Shown here: in pieces, positions 1-11,000 of the stretch
How positions within the stretch are numbered: position 1 is the first letter of the stretch
Layout of the letters: each line of letters begins with the position of its first letter
Origin: Propionibacterium sp.
GTDB lineage: Bacteria > Actinomycetota > Actinomycetes > Propionibacteriales > Propionibacteriaceae
Assembly: GCA_012517405.1 (NCBI GenBank)
Contig: JAAYVB010000004.1
Coordinates: 124,001-188,000 of the forward strand
Length of the DNA: 64,000 bases
Reading direction: 5' to 3'
Notes under the pieces: model-generated
What the model was told of the DNA's origin: nothing
What the model saw: the letters and a program-made list of their open reading frames with translations, nothing else
Database searches by the model: none
Program-made: the position numbers and the translations under genes

Positions 1-236
1 ATCCGCCGGCCAATATCCAGCCGACCGTGCGCAACACCCTTCCGGTGGCCAGCCCCACGTCCGTAGCCCCGCAGCCGAGTGAGACGACCGAGCCGGAGGA
101 GACATCGGCCCCGGAGACCACCCGTCCCGTCGAGACCACCGAGACGACCGAACCGGGACGTCCGGAGACGACGGCTCCCGAGACGACCGAGGCCCCGGAG
201 CCGGAGGAACCGACCAGGACCGGGCGTTCTGGCTGA
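1..236 (+). CDS. C-terminal tail of a penicillin-binding-protein-like protein (partial)
   Basis: The reading frame enters from the left edge and ends at TGA 234-236. What is visible is a low-complexity tail made of Pro, Glu and Thr repeats (ETTEPEE, PETTAPETTEAPEPEE), as found on extracellular tails of cell-wall proteins. No catalytic domain lies inside the window. Actinobacterial bifunctional transglycosylase/transpeptidases of the PonA type often end this way and are often followed by a GT87 membrane protein, as here (Mycobacterium ponA1 next to Rv0051). The PonA assignment therefore rests on context and tail composition only. Confidence 0.5.
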   Translation, partial: PPANIQPTVRNTLPVASPTSVAPQPSETTEPEETSAPETTRPVETTETTEPGRPETTAPETTEAPEPEEPTRTGRSG

Positions 237-255
237 CGTGCGAGACAATGGCCGG

Positions 256-1743
256 GTGAGCGAACCGGTCGATTTCACTTACCGTGTGGGCGGGCCCCTG
301 GGGTCACGGGCCCGCAGGGTCGGCTTGTGGTTCAACCCGGCTTTCTTTGCGTTCACCGCGGCGACGCTGACCTGGTTGATCTTGGTCTGGCGTCAGGTGC
401 CGTGTCGTCCGCTGCCCGGTGATGCGTTCCCGAATCCCTTCCTACGGATGTGTTACAGCGACATCCCGATTCTCTATCTGAATCGCGATCTGAGTATTGG
501 GTCAGGGATATACACCGATATAGCGCTCGAGTATCCGGTGCTGACTGGCGGCTTTCTCGCTGTGACCAGGGCGATTACCGGCCTGCTCGGGGCGGTTATC
601 TCGCCGGAGGCGACCTTCGACGAGCAGCTGGCGGCCTCCCAGCTGTTCTTTCAAGTGAATGCGATCGCGCTGTTCGTCTGCTTCGTGGTCACCGTCTGGG
701 CGCATCTGAAGATGGGCCGCGACTCACCCCGGGTCGGTTACGCCGGCCCGGTGCGAGTCTGGGACGCGCTGCTCATCGCTGCATCGCCGATCGTCGCACT
801 GAACGGCCTGATCAACTGGGACATGTTCGCGGTCATGCTGACGTCGATCGGCCTGCTGATCTGGAGCCGCAAGTACCCCTTCATCGCCGGCGGCGTGCTC
901 GGCCTGGCGTTCGCGGCCAAGTTCTATCCCGTGCTGGTCTTGGTCGCGATCACCCTGATCTGCGTGCGATCGGGCCACTACCGGGCGCTGGCGCGCGCCT
1001 GGATCGGCGCCGTAGTCGCCTGGCTGGCGGTGAACGTGCCGGTGATGATCTTCGCCTGGCAGGGCTGGAGCAAGTTCTGGACGCTGAATGCGGACCGCGG
1101 CGCCGATCTCGGCTCCATCTGGTACGTGCTCACGATGGCCGGTCTCAAGCTTCCCGCGGTCTCGGCCATAGCCTTCGTCTGCATGGCGATCAGCGGCGCC
1201 GCGGTCTGCTGGCTGGTGCTCAGCGCACCCCGCCGGCCACGGCTGGCACAGGTCATCTTGCTGGTGATGCTGTGCTTCTTGATCTTCAACAAGGTCTACT
1301 CACCGCAGTATGCGCTCTGGTTGCTCCCGATCGTCGTGCTGGCCCGCCCCAAAGTCTTCGATGTGGCGATCTGGACGCTGGGTGAGGCGATCTACTACGC
1401 CGCGATCTGGGGATTCCTTGAGGGCGCGATCGGACTGGGCAGCCAGTGGGAATGGATGTACTGGATCGCGGTGATCATCCGGGTCGGCATCCAGCTGTGG
1501 TTCGCGATGCGGGTGATCGAGGACATCAGGTCTCCGTGGAACGACCCGGTGCGATTGCCGATGGTGGACGATCCGCTCGGCGGGGTGGTCAATCACGCCC
1601 CGGATGCGGCCTGGCTGGTGGCGATGCAGGATCGGGCCCGGAGGGCCGCCGAGGCCAGGCGGATGGCCGAGGACGACGAACTCGATCCCGTCGACGATTC
1701 TGCGAACGACACCGCTGCTGAGACTGCGGCGATCGTCCGGTGA
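256..1743 (+). CDS. GT87-like integral membrane glycosyltransferase
   Basis: This is a polytopic membrane protein of about 495 residues with roughly ten hydrophobic helices. It resembles the GT87 (DUF2029) family, which transfers mannose or arabinose from polyprenyl-phosphate donors at the outer face of the membrane. Supporting stretches are the NRDLSIGSGIYTDIALEYPVLTGGF loop region (only partly quoted by position, about residues 80-110), a loop holding INWDMFAV, and YSPQYALWLLP near the end. The C-terminus is a charged cytoplasmic tail. GTG at 256 was chosen; GTG at 238, overlapping the upstream stop, is an alternative. The next gene starts inside its stop codon, so the two are translationally coupled. 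Substrate unknown. Confidence 0.8.
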   Translation: MSEPVDFTYRVGGPLGSRARRVGLWFNPAFFAFTAATLTWLILVWRQVPCRPLPGDAFPNPFLRMCYSDIPILYLNRDLSIGSGIYTDIALEYPVLTGGFLAVTRAITGLLGAVISPEATFDEQLAASQLFFQVNAIALFVCFVVTVWAHLKMGRDSPRVGYAGPVRVWDALLIAASPIVALNGLINWDMFAVMLTSIGLLIWSRKYPFIAGGVLGLAFAAKFYPVLVLVAITLICVRSGHYRALARAWIGAVVAWLAVNVPVMIFAWQGWSKFWTLNADRGADLGSIWYVLTMAGLKLPAVSAIAFVCMAISGAAVCWLVLSAPRRPRLAQVILLVMLCFLIFNKVYSPQYALWLLPIVVLARPKVFDVAIWTLGEAIYYAAIWGFLEGAIGLGSQWEWMYWIAVIIRVGIQLWFAMRVIEDIRSPWNDPVRLPMVDDPLGGVVNHAPDAAWLVAMQDRARRAAEARRMAEDDELDPVDDSANDTAAETAAIVR

Positions 1744-2837
1744 CGCGAACCCATCGCCGGGGTGCGCGCCTGGTCATCATCACCTGGCTGGCTACCCGGG
1801 CCATGCTCCTGGGCGTGGCGGCCTACATCATGACCAGCACCGGCGCCTCGCTCGACCAGGTGTTGACCCGCTGGGACGTCGAGCACTACCTGACCATCGC
1901 GATCAATGGCTACCGTGACCCGCTCGATGTTGCCTTCTTTCCCGGCTTGCCGCTGCTGATGGCGGGTTTCGGCTCTCTCGGATTGCCGATCGTGATCTCC
2001 ACGGCGATCGCGGCGCAAGGCGCGTCCGCGCTGGCGGCGTGGGCATTGCACCGCATCGGCGGGGCGTCGATGGCCTGCTTGTGGCTGTTGGCCCCGATGA
2101 CGGTCTTCACCGCCGTGCCCTATACCGAGCCGTTCTTCTGTGCCGCGGCCTTCTGGGCGTGGGAACGCGGCCTCAACGGCCGTTGGCCCCAGGTCGCGGT
2201 ACTGGCCTCGGTTGCGTGCGCGCTGAGGATCTCGGGGCTTTTCCTCGTCGCTGCGCTGGGCATCATGGTGGTGACCCAGGCGTCGAAGCCGTTCGTGAGG
2301 AAATTGCGGGATTGCCTGTGGCTGTTGGTGCCGGCCGCTGTGCTGGGCGCCTATGCGCTCTTCTTGCATCAGCACACCGGCTCGTGGTCGGCCTGGTATT
2401 CGGCTCAGGGGCAGGGCTGGCAGCGTAACCTGTCGTGGCCTTGGGACGCGCTGAAGGCGACCTGGCCATTGACTGCTGAGTCGCACTGGCCCGACCGTCC
2501 CGAGGTGCCGGTGATGTTCCGCTTCGAGATCGTGTCAGTGGCGCTCGGCTATGTGGCCGCGCTGTGGTGCCTGATGAAGCGCCGCTGGGCCGAGTTCACC
2601 TGGGTGGCGGTCAATGTGATCGTGCTCAGCAGTTCCGGGTGGTTCATGTCGGTCAACCGAGCGGTGCTGCTGTGGTTCCCGCTGTTCGGACTGCTCGCGC
2701 TGGTACTACGCCGGCGCCCGAAGTCGTCCGGAGCGCGCGCGGCATGGAATGTCGTACGCGTCTTGCTGCTGGCCGCTGACCTTGCACTGATCTGCTGGTG
2801 GGCCTACCTGTTCGGGACCGGCGCCTGGGCGTCGTAA
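1740..2837 (+). CDS. PIG-V-like membrane mannosyltransferase
   Basis: A 365-residue polytopic membrane protein. Near the N-terminus it has RWDVEHYLTIAINGY followed by AFFPGLPLL. These match the RWD...Y..IA..GY and FFPLYP signatures of the PIG-V/GT76-like family, which uses dolichyl- or polyprenyl-phosphate mannose. The GTG start at 1740 overlaps the TGA of the GT87 gene by four bases (GTGA), indicating coupled translation and a shared role in envelope glycan or glycolipid synthesis. The acceptor cannot be told from sequence. The gene ends in TAA and is followed by about 240 bp of non-coding DNA that carries the next promoter. Confidence 0.75.
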   Translation: MTRTHRRGARLVIITWLATRAMLLGVAAYIMTSTGASLDQVLTRWDVEHYLTIAINGYRDPLDVAFFPGLPLLMAGFGSLGLPIVISTAIAAQGASALAAWALHRIGGASMACLWLLAPMTVFTAVPYTEPFFCAAAFWAWERGLNGRWPQVAVLASVACALRISGLFLVAALGIMVVTQASKPFVRKLRDCLWLLVPAAVLGAYALFLHQHTGSWSAWYSAQGQGWQRNLSWPWDALKATWPLTAESHWPDRPEVPVMFRFEIVSVALGYVAALWCLMKRRWAEFTWVAVNVIVLSSSGWFMSVNRAVLLWFPLFGLLALVLRRRPKSSGARAAWNVVRVLLLAADLALICWWAYLFGTGAWAS

Positions 2838-3013
2838 GGCATCGGGTGACGACGGTGCCACCGGTGCGCTGCTCGAATCGCGTCGCGCTGGGGAAAAATC
2901 TCGTCAGCCGTAGGCCCGGGTCGAGCGGGTGCGCCGCGCCGCATTCGCATCCGAGGCCATGGACGGCGTCCGCATCTGCGGCCGGGTGAGCGGTAAATGA
3001 CCTTGTCAGACGT

Positions 3014-3045
3014 TGAATTGGCATACTCAGTCAGGCTATCCTGAC
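3014..3045 (+). promoter_or_regulatory. Promoter with palindromic -10 region for the Mop gene
   Basis: TTGAAT (3014-3019) and TATCCT (3037-3042) are 17 bp apart, a reasonable sigma-70-type pair. An inverted repeat GTCAGG-CTAT-CCTGAC (3030-3045) overlaps the -10 box, as an operator would. A good Shine-Dalgarno (AGGAGG, about 3070-3075) precedes the ATG at 3079. Whether the molybdate regulator binds here is not known. The rest of 2838-3013 shows nothing recognisable. Confidence 0.5.
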
Positions 3046-3078
3046 CAAGTAGACAACGATCATCAATCAGGAGGAACC

Positions 3079-3291
3079 ATGCGGCTTTCCACTCGTAACC
3101 AGTTCAAGGGCAAGGTCACCGAGATCACCAGCGGTGAAGCGATGTCCATCGTCAAGATCGCGATCGACGGCACCGACCTGGTCGTCACCGCAGCCGTCAC
3201 CAAAGCCGCCGTGGACGACCTCGGGCTGGCAGTCGGTACGCCCGCCTACGCTCTGGTCAAGGCGACCGAGGTTCAGCTCGGAGTTGACTAG
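3079..3291 (+). CDS. Molbindin (Mop-type TOBE protein)
   Basis: This 70-residue protein is a single Mop/TOBE domain, beginning MRLSTRNQFKGKVTEI and containing the SGEAMSIVKI segment typical of molbindins. Molbindins oligomerise and bind several molybdate ions, acting as a cytoplasmic store or buffer. It converges on modC, separated by only ten bases, which places it in the molybdate block beside nifH. It has its own promoter with a palindrome across the -10 box. Length and sequence fit the family; only the physiological role (storage or sensing) is uncertain. Confidence 0.88.
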   Translation: MRLSTRNQFKGKVTEITSGEAMSIVKIAIDGTDLVVTAAVTKAAVDDLGLAVGTPAYALVKATEVQLGVD

Positions 3292-3301
3292 AACGCGATG
3301 T

Positions 3302-4372
3302 TCACAGCGGATATATGGTGACGGCCGCGGCTTTGACCGCATAGATCACGTCCCGGCCGGGGAACAGATCCAGCTCGGCGACTGAGTGCGGCGTCACATC
3401 CGCGGTGAGCAGATGACCATGGTGATCGTCGGCGCGGACGCGCACCAGATCTCCGAGCGGCTCGAGTTCTGCGAGGGTGACCGCGAAGCGGTTCCGTGGG
3501 CTGCCGTCGGGTGGCTCGACGTGGATTGACACCGAGCTCGGCGTGAACACCGCCGCGGCCGGCGAGCCGTCGTCCGGAGCGGCGCCGTTCCTGTTCGCGC
3601 CGGCCACCTGCAGATCGTCGGCGGCCACGACAGCACCCGCCGCGTAGTTGCCGCGAATCAGGTTGAGCCCGGCCAGCCGGGCAGTGAAACGGGTATGCGG
3701 GTGCTGCAGCACTTCCTCGGTGGGGCCGGACTCGGCGACTCTGCCGTGATCCAGGACGATGATTCGCTCCGACAACAGCAGTGCGTCCAGCAGGTCGTGG
3801 GTGACCAGCATGGTCGAATGCCCCACGAGCACCCGATCAAGCATCCGGCGCAGCAGTGGCGCGACCGAGACGTCCAGGGCTGCCATCGGCTCGTCGAGCA
3901 GCAGCAGCCGCGGCTCGGCCGCCAACGCCCGGGCGATTGCCACCCGCTGGGCCTGTCCGCCGGAAAGCTGGCCGGGACGTCGGTCGGCGAACTCGGCAGC
4001 GTCCACCTCATTGAGCCAGCGGGTGGCGCGCTGGGAGGCAGCAGCTCGAGAATCACCCTGGACGCGTGGTCCGAAGGCGACGTTGTCGGCCACGCTCAGA
4101 TGCGGAAACAGCAATGCGTCTTGGGCCAGCAGCGAGATTCCCCGGGCATGAGGCTGCATCCACCGGTGCCGACCGTGCCCCAGATCGAACAGCACGGTGT
4201 CGTCCAAGGTTGCCTTGCCGCTGTCGGGCCGCAAGGTGCCGGCCAAGATATTGAGCAGCGTCGACTTGCCCGATCCGTTGTGCCCGAGCACCGCCACCCT
4301 CTCGCCGGTGCCGACGTCGATCTCGACGTCGAAGTCACGCTGAGCCAGCTCCGCCCGCAGGTGCAAGCTCAT
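3302..4372 (-). CDS. modC: Molybdate ABC transporter ATP-binding protein ModC
   Basis: The 356-residue ATPase has the Walker [10 protein letters not shown] near residue 34, the signature [15 protein letters not shown], Walker B LLLLDEP, and an H-loop THD. A C-terminal TOBE-type region (about 270-356) is the usual molybdate-sensing extension of ModC. It energises high-affinity molybdate uptake with ModA and ModB. Its ATG overlaps the modB stop by four bases. The same frame stays open upstream of this ATG across modB, but that part is not protein-like. As last gene of regulator-modA-modB-modC, it supplies molybdenum, which the neighbouring nitrogenase genes would have required. Confidence 0.93.
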   Translation of the reverse strand: MSLHLRAELAQRDFDVEIDVGTGERVAVLGHNGSGKSTLLNILAGTLRPDSGKATLDDTVLFDLGHGRHRWMQPHARGISLLAQDALLFPHLSVADNVAFGPRVQGDSRAAASQRATRWLNEVDAAEFADRRPGQLSGGQAQRVAIARALAAEPRLLLLDEPMAALDVSVAPLLRRMLDRVLVGHSTMLVTHDLLDALLLSERIIVLDHGRVAESGPTEEVLQHPHTRFTARLAGLNLIRGNYAAGAVVAADDLQVAGANRNGAAPDDGSPAAAVFTPSSVSIHVEPPDGSPRNRFAVTLAELEPLGDLVRVRADDHHGHLLTADVTPHSVAELDLFPGRDVIYAVKAAAVTIYPL

Positions 4373-5199
4373 GCAATCGTCCTCTCCGAGATCTTGGCTG
4401 TGACCAGAGTCACCAGGACCGCGATGACGACCAACACCAACGAAAGTGCGATGGCCGCGTCCTGGTCGCTGACCGACTGCAGGTAGATCTCCAGCGGGAG
4501 CGTGCGAGTGATGCCCTGCATGCTGCCGGCGAAGGTGATCGTGGCACCGAATTCGCCCAGCGCCCGTGCGAAGGACAGCACCGCGGCTGACGCCAGCCCC
4601 GGCATGACCAGTGGAAGAGTGACCCGGCGCAGCACCGTGGACGGTTTGGCGCCCAGGGTTGCCGCGATCATCTCGTACCGCTGGCCGACGGTGCGCAGTG
4701 TGCCCTCCAGAGAGACCACCAGGAAGGGCATCGCAACGAAGGTCTGGGCCAAGATGACCGCGGTGGTACTGAAGGCGATCGAGATGCCGAAGAAGTTCAT
4801 CACCGGCGCCAGCAGGCCACGGCGTCCAAAGGTGAACAACAGTGCGATGCCTCCCACCACCGGCGGCAGCACCAACGGCAGTAGGACGATCGAGCGAACC
4901 AGCTGCTGACCGGGGAATCTCTCCCGGGCCAGCACCATCGACAGTGGCACACCCAAAAGCAGGCACAGCACGGTGGTCACCGAGGAGGTCTCCAGACTGA
5001 GTTTCAGCGCCGCCAGCGAAGACGGACTGGTGATGAGTTCCACGAACCTCGACCAGTCCAGCCGCAGTGCCATGGCCACCAGCGGCAATACCACCAGCAA
5101 GGCCCCGAGACAGGCCGGAAGGAACACCCACTTCGGTACCCCGGAGTAGATCGCCGGCTGGCGTACCGGGCGCTTTCGCCTGTCCGTTGCTGTCATCAC
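4369..5199 (-). CDS. modB: Molybdate ABC transporter permease ModB
   Basis: A 276-residue inner-membrane permease with about six hydrophobic helices. The cytoplasmic EAA loop typical of ModB/CysT-type permeases lies near [22 protein letters not shown]. It forms the transmembrane channel with ModC as ATPase and ModA as binding lipoprotein. The start overlaps nothing upstream, because a 66-bp spacer carrying a strong hairpin separates it from modA. The stop overlaps the modC start. The length is normal for the family. Confidence 0.92.
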   Translation of the reverse strand: MMTATDRRKRPVRQPAIYSGVPKWVFLPACLGALLVVLPLVAMALRLDWSRFVELITSPSSLAALKLSLETSSVTTVLCLLLGVPLSMVLARERFPGQQLVRSIVLLPLVLPPVVGGIALLFTFGRRGLLAPVMNFFGISIAFSTTAVILAQTFVAMPFLVVSLEGTLRTVGQRYEMIAATLGAKPSTVLRRVTLPLVMPGLASAAVLSFARALGEFGATITFAGSMQGITRTLPLEIYLQSVSDQDAAIALSLVLVVIAVLVTLVTAKISERTIA

Positions 5200-5228
5200 A
5201 GTTCCCCAGATCGCACAATCATGAAGAT

Positions 5229-5252
5229 CGGGTGCCGCCGCAGCGGCACCCG
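5229..5252 (-). terminator. Intra-operon hairpin between modA and modB
   Basis: A perfect 10-bp inverted repeat (CGGGTGCCGC, loop CGCA, GCGGCACCCG) lies 13 bases past the modA stop and 30 bases before modB. There is no U-tract. Such hairpins after a binding-protein gene usually stabilise the upstream mRNA or partly attenuate transcription, giving more binding protein than permease. Confidence 0.6.
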
Positions 5253-5265
5253 ATTCGGTTCACTG

Positions 5266-6048
5266 CTATTTCGCTTCACCGAAGCCGGCCTCGGCGAACA
5301 CCTTCTGACCTTCCGGGCTGAGCACCAGATCGATCCACGCCTGGCCGAGCTCAGGCTGGGGGGCGGCCTTGAGCAGGACGATGGGGTTGTTGTTGACTGC
5401 CTCGCTCGACTCGGGGAAATCGATACCCTTGACAGCATCTCCAGCAGCAATGATGTCGGTCTTGTACACCAACCCCGCATCAGCCTCTCCGGTGCTCACC
5501 TTGGACAGCACATCAGTTACGGCCTGTTCCTCACTGACCGGGTGCAAGGTGATTCCGCTGGCCGCCTCGACCTTCTCGGTAGCCGCACCGCAGGGCACTG
5601 CCGGCGCACAGACCACCAGCTTCAGCCCTTCGGCTGCCAGGTCGGCGAAGGACGTGATGCCCGCCGGATTGTCCGGGGGAACGGCGATCGCCAGCTGGTT
5701 GGTCGCGAACACGATCGGGTCACCGTCGGCGAGCCCGGCATCGGTGACCACCTTCATCTGGGCATCGTTGGCGGACACGAACACGTCGGCCGTCGCGCCC
5801 TCATTCAGCTGGGTGGCCAGCGCCTGCGAACCGGCGAAGTTGAAGGTGATGGTCGTTCCGGGGTTCTCGGCCTCGAACGTCTGCTGGAGTTCAGTGAAAG
5901 TGCTCTGCATTGAAGCCGCTGCGAAGACAATGAGGGTCTTCTCCTCGACTGGGCTGCTCGTGCCCCCCGCGCTCTGGCCGGAACCGCAGCCGCTCAGCGC
6001 GACGGTGAGCAGGACGGCGGCGGCTGCCGCGATGGATCTGGTGTGCAT
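5266..6048 (-). CDS. modA: Molybdate-binding lipoprotein ModA
   Basis: This 260-residue protein starts with a lipoprotein signal (MHTRSIAAAAAVLLTVALSGC); the lipobox cysteine is about residue 21. The mature part has the ModA pattern: LIVFAAASM at the first strand, FNFAGSQALATQLNEGA, DVFVSAND, and the conserved GLVYKTD near the C-terminus. It captures molybdate or tungstate outside the membrane and delivers it to ModB. ATG 6048 was chosen because it gives the signal peptide; longer in-frame versions would bury it. It begins 11 bases after the regulator gene, so they form one operon. Confidence 0.93.
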   Translation of the reverse strand: MHTRSIAAAAAVLLTVALSGCGSGQSAGGTSSPVEEKTLIVFAAASMQSTFTELQQTFEAENPGTTITFNFAGSQALATQLNEGATADVFVSANDAQMKVVTDAGLADGDPIVFATNQLAIAVPPDNPAGITSFADLAAEGLKLVVCAPAVPCGAATEKVEAASGITLHPVSEEQAVTDVLSKVSTGEADAGLVYKTDIIAAGDAVKGIDFPESSEAVNNNPIVLLKAAPQPELGQAWIDLVLSPEGQKVFAEAGFGEAK

Positions 6049-6059
6049 GTTCTTGCCTT

Positions 6060-6464
6060 TCACGGTAGGGAGTGTGGAACTTCCACGATCACGGTGGTTG
6101 CCTTGACCACCGCTACCGCGATCGAGCCTGGTTCTAGGCCCAACTCGCGGACGCCTTCGGTACTCATCAGGGAAACCACGCGGAACGGCCCACATTGCAT
6201 CTCCACCTGGGACATGACCTTGTCGGAGTCGATCCGTGTGACCAGACCGACGAAGCGGTTGCGAGCTGACCTGCCCACTTCGGAGGGGTCGGGCATCGGA
6301 TTGGCCATCGACTGTGAGAACTCGGCGAGTACGCGGCCATCGATTACTTTTCGCCGGCTCTCGTCCACCTCGTGGGCAAGTGCCCCGGCATCTACCCAGC
6401 GTCGCACGGTGTCGTCACTCACTCCGAGGAAGACTGCCGCGTCACGAATCCGCAGTTTCGTCAT
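6060..6464 (-). CDS. HTH-TOBE molybdate-responsive regulator
   Basis: The 134-residue protein has two parts. Residues 1-50 form a MerR/excisionase-type helix-turn-helix (MTKLRIRDAAVFLGVSDDTV then RRWVDAGAL). Residues about 68-134 form one Mop/TOBE molybdate-binding domain (SARNRFVGLVTRI...). This architecture matches the TOBE-type regulators found at actinobacterial and clostridial mod loci and differs from E. coli ModE, whose HTH is LysR-like. As first gene of the mod operon, it probably senses molybdate and controls mod, and possibly the facing nif genes across the long intergenic region. The DNA target is unknown. Confidence 0.8.
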   Translation of the reverse strand: MTKLRIRDAAVFLGVSDDTVRRWVDAGALAHEVDESRRKVIDGRVLAEFSQSMANPMPDPSEVGRSARNRFVGLVTRIDSDKVMSQVEMQCGPFRVVSLMSTEGVRELGLEPGSIAVAVVKATTVIVEVPHSLP

Positions 6465-7984
<1,520 letters not shown>

Positions 7985-8012
7985 CCTCTCTACAGCCACC
8001 AGGAGCACGCCC

Positions 8013-11000
8013 ATGCACAAGCCATCAGTCGTGCCGGAGCCTCCGGCCGCAGCCCTCGCAGGGGTCGATCTTGCGGCAGTTGCGCGGATCGACCTCGCAA
8101 GCCCCGAAACCGGCCTCGCCATTCCGCCCAGCGGCCCCGACCCTGCCGGCCTCACTCGCGACCTCGTAAAGTCCTATCCGCCGAAGGTGCTGCGCAAGCG
8201 TGCCAAGCACATCCGGGTGAACAATCCTGAAGAGGTTCCCCCGATCGAGGCCAATGCCCGCTCGGTGCCCGGCATCATCACTCAGCGCGGCTGCTGCTAT
8301 GCGGGCTGCAAGGGTGTGGTGCTCGGCCCGATCACCGACATCGTCCACATCGTGCACGGCCCGGTCGGTTGCTCGTTCTACGCGTGGATGACGCGGCGCA
8401 ACCAGGCGGATGTGCCGGAGGGCGCGGCCAACTACCTGCCGTACGCGTTCACCACCGACATGAGCGAACACGAGATCATCTTCGGCGGCGAGAAGAAGCT
8501 GGCCCAGGCGATCCGAGAGGCCTACGACACGTTCCACCCGAAGGCGATCGCGGTCTTCTCCACCTGCCCGGTCGGCCTGATCGGTGACGACGTGCACGCC
8601 GTTGCCCGGGAGATGAAGGCAGAGCTCGGAATCAACGTGTTCGGCTTCTCCTGCGAGGGCTACAAAGGGGTCAGCCAGTCGGCCGGCCACCATATCGCCA
8701 ACAACGGATTGTTCACCAACGTCGTCGGCACCGAAGACCTCCCACCCGAGTTGAAGACCAATCCGTTCCGGGTGAATCTGCTGGGGGAGTACAACATCGG
8801 TGGTGACGCCTTCGAGATCGAGCGGATCCTGGCCCGCTGCGGTATCCAGCTGGTGTCGACCTTCAGCGGAAATGCCCAGTACTCCGAGATCGCTCGCTCG
8901 GCCGATGCCAACCTGAACCTCATTCAGTGCCATCGTTCGATCAACTACATGGCCGAGATGATGGAGTCCAAGTTCGGCATCCCGTGGATGAAGGTGAATA
9001 TCATCGGCGCGGAGGCCACCGCCAAGAGCCTGCGCAAGATCGCCCGCTACTTCGACGACCCGACACTCACCGCCCGCGTCGAGGTCGTGATCGCGGAGGA
9101 AATGGCCGCTGTCGAGCCGGTTCGCGCTGCGGTCCGCGCCAGGGTCAACGGACGTCCGGTCATGCTCTACGTCGGCGGGTCTCGTTCCCACCACTACCAG
9201 TCGCTGTTCTCCGACATCGGCATGCCGACGGTGGTGGCAGGCTACGAGTTCGCCCACCGCGACGACTACGAAGGTAGCAAGGTGATACCCAGCATCGTCA
9301 CCGATGCCGACTCCCGCAATATCGAAGAGCTCAATGTGGGGCCTGATCCGGTGGCTTACGCCCCGCGCAAGACGCCGGACGAGCTGGAGTCGCTCGCGCA
9401 GCGCGGTCTCAAGATGAGCAACTACGACGGCATGATGCCCGAGATGGCCGAAGGCGCGATGGTGGTCGACGACATCAGTCACGTCGAGCTCGAGCGCTTG
9501 ATCGAGGCCTATCAGCCGGCCCTGGTGTGCTCGGGCATCAAGGACAAGTACGTCATCGAGAAGATGGGCGTGCCCTGCAAGCAACTGCACAACTACGACA
9601 GCGGCGGTCCGACGATGGGTGGCACGTCTCGCGACCGCAAGGACATCTGGGGAAACGACGTCACTGAGCATTTCGACGCGAGTGGAAACAAGACGGGCGA
9701 GTCGCGCCGGCAGGCGGGTCTGTTTGGTGACTTCACGGCGCACTACGACTCCTCAGGGTCGAAGACGGGCGAGTCGCGTCAGCAGGCGGGTCTGTTTGGC
9801 GACTACACGGCGCACTACGACTCCTCAGGATCGAAGATAGGCGAGACACGCGATCGAAGCGGTCTGTTTGGTGACTATCAGGCCCATGAAGGACGCTGGC
9901 AGCCGATCGGGGGTCTCGAGCCCGGACACCCTTCAGCCTTCTCCGGCGGCTTTGCTTCGGATGTCGGCTACTCCGGCTACTCCGGCTACTCCGGCTACTC
10001 CGGCTACTCCGGCTACTCCGGCGGTGCGGGAAGGATCCACGAGCCGGGCCCGATCGACTCCTTTGTGGCGCTGCTGACTTATGGGATGGGCGGTTCGGCC
10101 GTTTTCCTCGTTCTTGCGGTGATCTACAGCGTCGCCAGCATCTGGCTACCCATTCCCGACGGGAACGTCGTTGGTCCCTGGATCCTGATCGTGGGAGGTG
10201 GGTTGGGGTGGGCTGTCGGCTTGGGCGCGGCGGTCTGGAGTGCCGTCACGAGCGCTAAGCCCTCCTCAGCAGCAGGCGGCGTCGTGACGATGGCTGTCGG
10301 ACTTGCCGCGAGTGCTGTGGCGGGCCTCGTCCCAGCGGCCATCGTGGCTGTGGCGGTGGTCGGCGGCCGTTTCTACGAGCGAAGGCAGTTCAACCCGACC
10401 ATGCAGTACCCGTTCATCGTCACGTTGGAGTCGACGGTGGTGCTTACCGCGGTACTCCTCAGCCTCGGCCTGATATCCGGGGTGGCCAAGGGGGCGCTCA
10501 AGTACAGAGGTACAGCTGCGCCGCGGGCAGCCGGGCGCCGGCTCGCAGCCGGGCTGCTCGCTACGGCAGCCGGTGTGTTGTTGGGTGCCGCCCTCAACGG
10601 CGTTCTTGCACTGCTGTGGCCCGGTGCGCTGCTACTCATGGCCCTGGCGGTGAGCCCGTCGCCCGCGGCGAAGCGCGTGCTCTGGGGGATGGTTGCGATG
10701 GCCGCGCTGGCGGTGCATCCTGCGTCGGGGCGGCTGGACTGGCTGCCTGCGCAGGCAGAGGGTCTCCTGATGGATCTGCGAGACCTGCTGCTTGGCAACA
10801 ACCTGGTGTTAGCCGCCAGTATCGGCGTTCTGGTGGCGATGCTACTCGGAGCCATCCTGACCGGGGTCGACGCACCTCGCTCGGCAGGGGCCTTGATGGG
10901 TGTGGCCGGTGTTCTTCCGCCGGTCCTGATCCTGTTGAAGACTCTTAACATCGACTCTGACCTGTTCCTGCGCTGGTCTCTGCCCCTGCTCCTCGCGTCG

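Noticed and set aside
3302-5218. Apparent single 638-residue protein covering modC and more
   Set aside because: The frame is open upstream of ATG 4372 only because it overlaps modB in another phase; that part has no ModC or permease features, so modC starts at 4372.
8025-9743. Long minus-strand frame opposite nifD
   Set aside because: Shadow of a high-GC gene; its residues (long runs of His, Asp and Val) are the typical antisense pattern.
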